DNA of 64,000 bases. Origin: Nitrospirota bacterium (GTDB taxonomy: Bacteria; Nitrospirota; Nitrospiria; Nitrospirales; Nitrospiraceae). Made by a program: the position numbers and the translations under genes. The stretch is taken from the NCBI GenBank assembly GCA_040755395.1, contig JBFMAX010000002.1:310001-374000 (forward strand), in the 5' to 3' direction. Below the pieces are notes generated by a model that was not told the origin of the DNA, made no database searches, and saw nothing but the letters and a program-made list of their open reading frames with translations. Shown here in pieces: positions 57,903-64,000 of the stretch (position 1 is the first letter of the stretch; each line of letters opens with the position of its first letter).

Positions 57903-58109
57903 TCATTTGAATGCGATGCGCGTGATCCCGTTTGCCGGCACCTCGACCTCGCCGAACTCGGACCGGCCTCTGAAGCTGCCGGCGATCGCGAGCGGGAACT
58001 CGCCGCGTTTCCCGTCGATGAGGGTGATCGTGAGCACCGGCAACGCGCCGTTTCCCGACGGGGCGACCGATACAGAGAAGGAGGGCAGCCGACCTCCGGA
58101 CAGACCACT
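57903..58109 (-). pseudogene. 3' remnant of an unrecognised gene
   Basis: Reading 58109 to 57903 on the minus strand gives a well-formed C-terminal piece (TLIDGKRGEFPLAIAGSF, ending ITRIAFK-stop), but two stops (TGATAG) close the frame at 58110-58115 and there is no ATG. A GTG at 58134 with a very good GGGGAGG box opens a different frame across the same stretch, so one frameshift would join them. Either a decayed gene or a sequencing indel. Confidence 0.35.
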
Positions 58110-58506
58110 CTATCAATAGAGGACGAATGAGCACGCCGAAACCTCACCTCCCCTCCGCTTTTTACTTTTGAAGACGAAACGCGCAGGCCTGCGGCGACCT
58201 ACGTCGTCCGGATGGAAATACCGGAGGCCTTTAACGCCCCGCTACCGGTATTTTCATGCTGGAGGATGTATCGAGGGCTCATAGGGTCTGTTGAGGAATC
58301 GGGACGGGACAGCCTAGATACTCGGCATGGAGAAGGGAACGTTCAAATTCCAGATGACGGCGGGGCGTGGGTTTGAGTATGGTGAGGGCCGTTCTTCCTC
58401 CTGAGCGGGTGTGGGTCCTGTCCGAAGACCGAACATGGCCTTTTCCTGCAGGGGGCTGTAGAGTTGGTTGGATTCGATGTCTTTCGACTTCTTGTGAGGT
58501 GACACG
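58110..58506. other. Gene-poor stretch upstream of the lipoprotein gene
   Basis: 397 bp. It holds the IR AAATACCGG/CCGGTATTT (58217-58225 with 58245-58253) and the third copy of the ATTTTCAT repeat. An open frame on the minus strand (58279-58623) has no recognisable protein pattern. No promoter stands out. Confidence 0.45.
58250..58292. repeat. Dispersed ATTTTCAT repeat, copy 3
   Basis: Same start ATTTTCAT and same end CTGTT as copy 2. It is preceded by the palindrome AAATACCGG/CCGGTATTT, whose right half overlaps its first bases. Confidence 0.6.
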
Positions 58507-59139
58507 ATGACGACGCATTGGGTTCGGGCGTTCGCAGTTGGGCTGATGCTGTGTGGGCTGGGATGCGCCCGGACCGTCACCGTGGAGGTCCATGGGAAAG
58601 GCGAGACGCCGATTCCCCCGCACGTCACCTATGCGGTGTTTCCCGCCGTGGAAGTGGAGAAAGATCCGGCGTTTGCCGCCTATGCTCGGCTCGTCGCCAA
58701 GAAAATGAACGAACAGGGATATAAAGAAACGGAGTCCCGAACGGCGAAGCTGGCGGTGTATCTCGCCTACGGTATGAGCGAATCCTCGCCCGGGACCATG
58801 TCCCGAGGATCGTCGTCCACGATGGGAACCCCGGGCGGAATAGGCACCGGCGGCGGAACCTACGGCACGAGCGTCGCTTCATCCGACCCGAGCACGGTCA
58901 GACAGTACACCGGTCAGGTGGTGGTCGTGATCGGCGATTTGCCGAAGTCCCGCGAGGCCGGGTCGCTGGTGGAACTCTGGAGAGGGAACGCGACGGCCAC
59001 CGGTCTCACCAAGGATCTGCCGGGGCTGATGCCGCTGCTGGTCGAGGCGGCCTTTCGGCATTTCGGCCAAACGACCGCCGGCACGGTGCAGCACACCTTC
59101 GGCGAGGAGGAGATCAAGAAGCTGCGGGGGACTCCCTAG
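58507..59139 (+). CDS. DUF4136-like outer-membrane lipoprotein
   Basis: 210 aa with GAGG 7 nt before the ATG. Signal peptide ending LMLCGLGCAR (lipobox). The mature part starts with the beta/alpha pattern of DUF4136 (VTYAVFPAVEVEKDPAFAAY, start near 41; KMNEQGYKE), then a Gly/Ser/Thr-rich loop (about 100-130) and LVELWRGNAT and LVEAAFRHFGQ. The loop is longer than I expect. Function unknown; probably surface or periplasm-facing. Confidence 0.78.
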   Translation: MTTHWVRAFAVGLMLCGLGCARTVTVEVHGKGETPIPPHVTYAVFPAVEVEKDPAFAAYARLVAKKMNEQGYKETESRTAKLAVYLAYGMSESSPGTMSRGSSSTMGTPGGIGTGGGTYGTSVASSDPSTVRQYTGQVVVVIGDLPKSREAGSLVELWRGNATATGLTKDLPGLMPLLVEAAFRHFGQTTAGTVQHTFGEEEIKKLRGTP

Positions 59140-59157
59140 CCCGCCTCCCCTCCTCAT

Positions 59158-59241
59158 CGCAGCGCTGACCGCTGATCGCCGCTCCGCATCGCATCCGTCC
59201 CACGTTTCCCGCGAGTCGCGCTTGTCCCGCCCGTCTCGCTT
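59158..59241. repeat. Heptamer-word element after the lipoprotein gene
   Basis: About twelve 7-bp words with strong degeneracy (ctgaccg, ctgatcg; ccacgtt, tcccgcg). The register is less certain than at the other sites. Confidence 0.4.
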
Positions 59242-59333
59242 CTTCAAGAAAACTCCGGCTCGATCGAGCCGAAGACGGTCAGGGCTCGCCGTGGTTTCTT
59301 TTTTGGGGAGTCCATGCGCGCAGGGCGTTTGTC

Positions 59334-59362
59334 TTGACGCCCGCGCGTGCGTGCTCTAGAGT
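59334..59362 (+). promoter_or_regulatory. Sigma-70-like promoter for the RHH-PIN pair
   Basis: TTGACG at 59334-59339, 17-bp spacer, TAGAGT at 59357-59362. Good match and ideal spacing, 38 bp ahead of the antitoxin ATG. The RHH protein would be expected to autoregulate here. Confidence 0.5.
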
Positions 59363-59399
59363 ATTACCGCGTCATATCGCGAGACGAGGCAAGAGCACG

Positions 59400-59657
59400 A
59401 TGCGGAAGACCAAGCCCATCACAATTTCGTTGCCGGCCGACATCCTCCGCGAGACGGAACGGATTGCGCGGGAAGAAGTACGCACGAGAACCGACGTGAT
59501 TCGCGACGCGTTGAATCAGTATGTGGCCTCTCGCCGGTGGCGGCGTCTTCGTCAATGGGGCGCACAAACCGCCGAACGATTGGGGCTGAACACGGAAGAA
59601 GACCTCCAGCGCCTGCTCGAGCGCGTTCAACCCAAAAGAGGAAAAGCGCGGGCGTGA
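59400..59657 (+). CDS. Ribbon-helix-helix antitoxin
   Basis: 85 aa from ATG 59400 (GAGG 10 nt upstream). It starts PITISLPADILRETERIARE, the RHH beta strand and helix, followed by RTDVIRDALNQYV, the second helix. A helical toxin-binding tail follows. It overlaps the PIN start by 4 bp (GTGA), the normal arrangement of CopG/PIN toxin-antitoxin modules. Because its toxin is broken (see the next entry), the antitoxin may be an orphan. Confidence 0.85.
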   Translation: MRKTKPITISLPADILRETERIAREEVRTRTDVIRDALNQYVASRRWRRLRQWGAQTAERLGLNTEEDLQRLLERVQPKRGKARA

Positions 59658-59884
59658 TTCGCATCGTGGCCGACACGAACGTCTATGCGTCGGCGATCGT
59701 GTTTGGCGGAACCTGCGAAGAAATCCTCGCGCTCGCCCGCTCCGGCCTTGTAGAAATCTTTATCTCGCCGGCCATCATACGTGAATTGCGCCGCGTCCTG
59801 TTTATGGGCTTTCACTGGACCGACCATCAAGTGCGGGAAGCCGTGGCAGAGGTCACCGCGTTGACCTCGCTCGTTCGCCCCAAA
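59654..59884 (+). pseudogene. PIN-domain toxin, C-terminal half missing
   Basis: The GTG at 59654 overlaps the antitoxin stop. The first 75 residues are a clean PIN start: RIVADTNVYASAIVFGG with the first catalytic Asp, and ISPAIIRELRRVL with the second acidic residue. After LVRP the frame runs into DNA that reads as a sigma factor on the other strand, so the second half with the last acidic residues is gone. The frame stays open to 60706, but only as antisense of fecI and fecA. Predicted to be inactive. Confidence 0.8.
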
Positions 59885-60419
59885 AGGCCGTCCGGCATTT
59901 CGGCGGCAATTCGGCAATGGCGTCTTGCAGGATTCTCCATTCCTGCTTCGCCGCCAGTTCGCGGTCCGGAGGCGGGGTCGCGGCGACCAAGTCAGCCGAC
60001 GGCGCTCCGGCATACCGTCGCCGAAATCGGGTTCGGGAACGCAGATGATCGATCGCCAAGTTGTCGGCGATCTGAAACAGAAAGGCCCGCACATTCCGGA
60101 CGGACTCCAGCCGCCCGAGCCCGGTCAGGCGCAGGTAGGTTTCCTGTGTCAGATCGGCCGCGGTGTGCTCGCACCGCACGCGTTTGGCAAAAAACCGGTG
60201 CAGGTCCGGCGCGCAGGCTTGAAAGAGTTGAAGCAGGTCGCCGTGGATCAAGGCATGCTCCGACAAATCCGAACGCCGGATGGATTCGACGCCGAAGAAC
60301 AAGCCTACACGACCTGCGGCGGATGGAGAATGTTCAATCGCCGGGTCAGTCGCCGGCGGATGATTCACTTCACGCTTCGGGAATAACAGGGCGAGTTTCA
60401 CTCCGTGCGCCGTCACCAC
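59853..60419 (-). pseudogene. fecI: FecI-like ECF sigma factor, sigma-4 region missing
   Basis: The frame starts at GTG 60419 just over the fecA stop (start uncertain; the first ~45 residues are unlike the family). Sigma-2 is intact: LLQLFQACAPDLHRFFAKRV, then ADLTQETYLRL and FLFQIADNLAIDHLRSR. Sigma-4 begins (AIAELPPKCRTAF) and is then cut: the last codons WGERARSTR are antisense of the PIN gene. Without the -35-binding helix-turn-helix it cannot work normally. In known systems FecI precedes FecR, so this copy lies on the wrong side of fecA. Confidence 0.8.
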
Positions 60420-62914
60420 CGGTATGCGACGGTGCCCACGACGGTGCGGCGCTCGCCGAAGACGCAGAAGTTGGTGCCGCCGCGATCGAAGCAGGAGAAG
60501 GCGTCATGATTGAAGATATTGGTGATGTTCAGCGCGATGCGGTAGTTGCGCCAGACGTAGTCGACCACTGCGTCGCCGACCACGAAACTCGGCACCCTGA
60601 ACGTGTTGGCGACATCGGAATAGGTGTGCCCCGTGTACCTCGCGCCGCCGCCGATGCCCAACCCTTTCCAGGTTCCGTCCGGCACCGTATATTTCGCCCA
60701 CACTGAACCGAATTGCGCCGGCGTCTGGGTCAGCCGCTTGCCGATTTCCCTCGGATCGGCGCTCTTCAGCACTTCGTTGTCGAGCAGCGTATAGGTCGCG
60801 ATCAGGTCCAGCCCGTTGTCGAAGCTGGCGAGGCCTTCCAATTCCAGACCGCGTGACCGCGCCTTGCCCCGCTGCACCTGGAAGAACGTCCCCGGATCGA
60901 CCTGCACGTAGTTCTCCCTCGTGAGATCGAACAGGGCGGCGGTCAGAAAGCTCCGTGAGCCTTTGGGCTGATACTTGAGTCCGGCTTCATATTGCCGGCC
61001 GGTTTCCGGCGTAAACGGCTGTCCCGTGGGACTCAATCCGATCGACGGCAGAAAGAACGTCGAATAGCTGATGTACGGCGCCAGGCCGATGTCGAACAGA
61101 TAGGTCAAGGCGGCGCGACCGGTGGCCTTGCGGTCGTGCTGGCGCAGGCTCGCCGAGGGTGTCATGTTGTCCCGCGTGTCGTTGGTCGCCCAATCGTGGC
61201 GGCCGCCGACCGTCAACAGCAGACGGTCGTAGAGCTTGACTTGGTCCTGGAGGTAGATGCCCGTCTGCAGTTGGGTGACGTGTTGATCCAAGAACACGGA
61301 CGGGAGCGTGAACGGAGCCCCATAATCGAAGCGGTTGAAAATGTCGATGCTGGAGGCGGCGGCGAAGGTCTGCCGCAACTTCACCGTGATCCGCCAGAAG
61401 TCCACGCCTCCCAAGACCGCGTGCTGGAGCGGACCCGTTGAGAACCTCCCGTGCACCTGGTTGTCCACGGTCAAGGCATTGAGCTTGCCCAGCGATCCGA
61501 AGGCTCCTCTCCCGATCGTCCGCTTGTCCGCGGCGAACGTGTTGCTGAAGACGTTCATGAGGTCCAACTCGGTCATGGTGTAGCGGAGCTTTTGGACGAA
61601 ATCCCAATCGGGCGCCAGGCGGTGTTCCAAGATGTAGCCGACCGCGGACTCCGTTCGGTTCTCCTTGTCAATGTCGGGAAAGCCGGTGAACCGGGCCGGT
61701 GAGACCCTCCCGTGGGGATTCGTGCGGAGCGTACCCTCGGCCGGCAAGGCCTGAGAGGACCGGAGCTGATCTTTCTGGAAATGCGCCAGCAAGGTGATCT
61801 GGGTGCTCGCCGCCGCCCGCCACGTGACCGCCGGCGCGATGTACACCCGATCGAACGGGACCTGGTCGATCTGCGTGCCGCTTTCCCGGAACAAGCCGGT
61901 GAGGCGGTATGAAAATGCGTCGCTGTCCGTGAGCCGGCCGCCGAAATCCAGACGCCCTTCGTTTCGTCCGAAGCTGCCGGACAGAAATTGCAGCTCGTGG
62001 AACGATTCCCGGGTTGGGCGCTTGGTGATGTAGTTGAGCAATCCACCGGGGCTCCCCTGCCCATAGAGAAACGACGCCGGCCCGCGCAGCACTTCGATCC
62101 GTTCGGCGCCGTAGGGCTCGAGGTTGTAACTGACGGCAAAGCCCGGGTTGCGAAGTTGCAATCCATCCCGGAACAGCCCGTTGGTGGTGGCATCGAACCC
62201 GCGGAATCGCAGAAAGGTGAAGCGAGGCTCGAAGCCGAAGGGCTCCGCCTGCACGCCGGCGGTGTACCGCAGCGCTTCGGCGATGGTATTGACCTCCTGG
62301 GCGGTCATCCGATCGCGCGTAATCACCGTGATCGACTGCGGTGTCTCGACCAGGGGCGTCGCGCTTTTTGTGGCCGAGGTCGCGTCCTCGGTCACATAGC
62401 CTTTGTCTTGAACCTCCTTGACGACGATCTCCGGAACCTTCACCGGCTTTTGGCCGTCCTGTGCGTTGGGCGGCGTGCCCTCGGGCGTCGCCGGCGGTTT
62501 TGGGATCTGCGCGGCCGGCGCCGGCGGTGTCGGCGGTGCGGCGCGCTCCAGCGTGACGGTTCCTTCGCTGGTGACGCGATAGGTCAAGCCGGTGCCGGCC
62601 AGCAGCAGGCGCAACGCCTCCTCGCGCGTGTGGACCCCCGACACGCCGTGAGTCTGCACCCCGCGCGTCATGTCCGCGTCGTAGAACAACTCCAGTCCGG
62701 CGACGTCGGAGAATTGAAGCAGCGCGGAGGACAAGGGCTGCGCCGGAATGTCGAATACCCTCTCCCCTCTTGCAGATGATTCCTGAGCGAGCAGCATCTC
62801 GCTCGACAGTCCGAACCAGCCGATCAACGCGACGAGCATCGCTGCGACGAGGCCGCCGCGTCCTTGTCTAGACCGTGGCTCGGAAGCGTCTCCCCTCCCT
62901 GATTCGCTCGACAT
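60413..62914 (-). CDS. TonB-dependent receptor with signalling domain, FecA/FpvA type
   Basis: 833 aa from ATG 62914 with GGGAGG 8 nt upstream. Signal peptide (about 22-42), then an STN domain (about 55-120, FDIPAQPLSSALLQFSDVAG) that talks to FecR, a proline-rich linker, and the TonB box/plug (LVETPQSITVITRDRM near 188; RIEVLRGPASFLYGQGSPGGLLN near 270). A 22-strand barrel ends in YRW. The plug-barrel pattern is that of ferric-siderophore receptors. It pairs with the FecR-like gene 64 bp upstream. Confidence 0.93.
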   Translation of the reverse strand: MSSESGRGDASEPRSRQGRGGLVAAMLVALIGWFGLSSEMLLAQESSARGERVFDIPAQPLSSALLQFSDVAGLELFYDADMTRGVQTHGVSGVHTREEALRLLLAGTGLTYRVTSEGTVTLERAAPPTPPAPAAQIPKPPATPEGTPPNAQDGQKPVKVPEIVVKEVQDKGYVTEDATSATKSATPLVETPQSITVITRDRMTAQEVNTIAEALRYTAGVQAEPFGFEPRFTFLRFRGFDATTNGLFRDGLQLRNPGFAVSYNLEPYGAERIEVLRGPASFLYGQGSPGGLLNYITKRPTRESFHELQFLSGSFGRNEGRLDFGGRLTDSDAFSYRLTGLFRESGTQIDQVPFDRVYIAPAVTWRAAASTQITLLAHFQKDQLRSSQALPAEGTLRTNPHGRVSPARFTGFPDIDKENRTESAVGYILEHRLAPDWDFVQKLRYTMTELDLMNVFSNTFAADKRTIGRGAFGSLGKLNALTVDNQVHGRFSTGPLQHAVLGGVDFWRITVKLRQTFAAASSIDIFNRFDYGAPFTLPSVFLDQHVTQLQTGIYLQDQVKLYDRLLLTVGGRHDWATNDTRDNMTPSASLRQHDRKATGRAALTYLFDIGLAPYISYSTFFLPSIGLSPTGQPFTPETGRQYEAGLKYQPKGSRSFLTAALFDLTRENYVQVDPGTFFQVQRGKARSRGLELEGLASFDNGLDLIATYTLLDNEVLKSADPREIGKRLTQTPAQFGSVWAKYTVPDGTWKGLGIGGGARYTGHTYSDVANTFRVPSFVVGDAVVDYVWRNYRIALNITNIFNHDAFSCFDRGGTNFCVFGERRTVVGTVAYRW

Positions 62915-62978
62915 ACGTGTGACCTCCCTTCCGGTGAAGAGCCGAAACCGGTCGCCTCGGGAACGCGCCGCTTCGGTC

Positions 62979-64000
62979 TCAGTGGGGAAGACGACTGTCG
63001 AGGGCGGGAGGTCTAGTGGAAAGGCGCTGCTGGTACAAAAGAACCAGTCGATCGGTCAGCCGGACCGCGCGGATCGGCAAGGTCTCTTCAATCGTGCGTA
63101 ACGCCCTGTCGGGGTGTGTCGTGTCGAAAACGCCGGTGACGGAAACCGACTGCAACGCCGGATCGGGAAGGAGAATATATCCCCTACTGTAGCGGCTCAA
63201 CTCATGCAGGACTTCCGCGAGCGGTTGATTGTCGAAGACGAGCCGGCCTCGGCGCCAGGCGACGACACGATCGGCGTCTACCTCGCGAACCGGGCCGATG
63301 GCGCCGTCAGGGCCGTAGGTCGTCTGCTGCCCGCTGGAGAGACGGGTCGGCGGGCTCTGCCCGGCGGAGATCAGCACCTGATGCTGAAGGACGGTCACGG
63401 TGACACGGTCGTCCTCGGCTCGCACATTGAAAGCCGTGCCCAGCGCCCGCGTGACGCCGGCCGCCGCCGCCACCTCGAACGGGCGGGACGAATCGGGAGC
63501 AACCGTAAACATCGCCTCGCCTTCGTGCAGCGTAATGCGGCGAGCCTCATCGGAGAACATCACGGAGACGGCGGTGCCGGTGTTCATCTCCATGACGGAC
63601 CCGTCGGCCAGCGGCACCGTCCGATGCTCGCCGACGGCGGTGCGATAATCCGCGGACCAATGCAGCGTCTCCGCCAGCCACCCTGCGCCGACCGTAGCCG
63701 CCGCCAGACTGGCGGCGAGCGCGGCGACACGGAGCTGACGACGGCGCCGTCGCGAGGAATGTCGGGCGTCTCCCGACGCGCCCGCTCGTTTCTCGATCGC
63801 CTGCTCGATCTCGCACACATCTTCGGGTGCGAGCGCGTCCAATCCGTTCCAGAATGCCGCCAGATTCGCATAGGCGGCGGCATGCGTCGGCGCGGCGGCC
63901 AGCCACGCTTCAAATCGCTCGCGGTCCGAAACAGGTGTCTCGTGGTCCTGCAGACGAACCACCCACTCGATGGCTTCAGTGGTCGCGTCACCGCGGCGAT
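62979..64000 (-). CDS. fecR: FecR-type anti-sigma/sensor protein (5' end outside window)
   Basis: 341 codons visible without a start; the frame continues past GTG 63962 to the edge (EAIEWVVRLQDHE), so the true start lies beyond 64000. The N-terminal domain (RFEAWLAAAPTHAAAYANL) binds the sigma factor. One membrane segment (LRVAALAASLAAATVGAGWL) and the periplasmic FecR domain follow (TAVGEHRTVPLADGSVMEMN; ALGTAFNVRAEDD), then a STN-like end (FDNQPLAEVLHELSRY). It senses the loaded receptor. An upstream fecI is expected outside the window. Confidence 0.9.
   Translation of the reverse strand, partial: RRGDATTEAIEWVVRLQDHETPVSDRERFEAWLAAAPTHAAAYANLAAFWNGLDALAPEDVCEIEQAIEKRAGASGDARHSSRRRRRQLRVAALAASLAAATVGAGWLAETLHWSADYRTAVGEHRTVPLADGSVMEMNTGTAVSVMFSDEARRITLHEGEAMFTVAPDSSRPFEVAAAAGVTRALGTAFNVRAEDDRVTVTVLQHQVLISAGQSPPTRLSSGQQTTYGPDGAIGPVREVDADRVVAWRRGRLVFDNQPLAEVLHELSRYSRGYILLPDPALQSVSVTGVFDTTHPDRALRTIEETLPIRAVRLTDRLVLLYQQRLSTRPPALDSRLPH

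Noticed and set aside
59885-60706. Continuation of the PIN frame as a 350-aa protein
   Set aside because: It is the antisense of fecI and the end of fecA; the PIN similarity stops at about 59884.

Overview
The window looks like a chromosomal stretch of a GC-rich, Gram-negative, didermic bacterium. Outer-membrane beta-barrels, lipoboxes, Wza-type exporters and a TonB-dependent receptor all point that way. The gene families and their order (XrtA/PEP-CTERM-type exopolysaccharide genes, PilZ, gatB next to YtxH/DUF948 genes, DUF971 with glgA) would fit Nitrospirota (Nitrospira-like). That assignment is inference from gene content; no marker RNA gene is present.

Region 1 (1-25.1 kb, all minus strand) is a cell-surface polysaccharide locus, cut by the left edge. 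It is read from a PilZ protein and two tandem Wza-like exporters, through an outer-membrane barrel, a Wzz/tyrosine-autokinase fusion, an initiating sugar-phosphate transferase, a polysaccharide deacetylase and a NusG/RfaH-like antiterminator. Next come a Wzm/Wzt ABC exporter, nucleotide-sugar genes (CDP-glucose, UDP-glucuronate, a UDP-xylose-synthase-like SDR), and a modification cassette (C-methyltransferase, DUF4910 metallopeptidase-like, nucleotidyltransferase, aminomutase-like PLP enzyme). A GMC oxidoreductase with its gluconate-dehydrogenase-3-like partner, a glycosyltransferase, a carbamoyltransferase, an SxtJ/DUF5989-like membrane protein and the start of an SGNH-hydrolase-like gene close the locus. 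A divergent LuxR-type regulator at 25.6 kb is the natural candidate controller. A lipoprotein gene behind it has a good sigma-54 promoter.

Region 2 (27-51 kb) is housekeeping: glgA-DUF971, recO, mgtE, era, ftsB, eno, gatB with small helical partners, gatA, panD, gatC, glmS, glmU and DUF502 on the minus strand, then tmk, holB, metG, an unknown exported protein and ftsH on the plus strand. Regions 2 and 3 are studded with intergenic elements built from degenerate 7-bp words, often arranged as two inverted arms. Six genes have their stop codon inside such an element and glmU reads into one. These elements, together with C-rich palindromes and a ~43-bp dispersed repeat, are the most unusual feature of the window. 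I found none in the polysaccharide locus.

Region 3 (51-64 kb) holds an exported methyltransferase-fold protein, an RND/HlyD efflux pair, a PepSY membrane protein, a Com-like zinc ribbon, a DUF4136-like lipoprotein, an RHH-PIN toxin-antitoxin locus, and a FecI-FecA-FecR transport/signalling locus. The PIN toxin and the fecI-like sigma factor are both truncated where they meet tail-to-tail near 59.885 kb, which looks like the scar of a deletion. fecR runs off the right edge.
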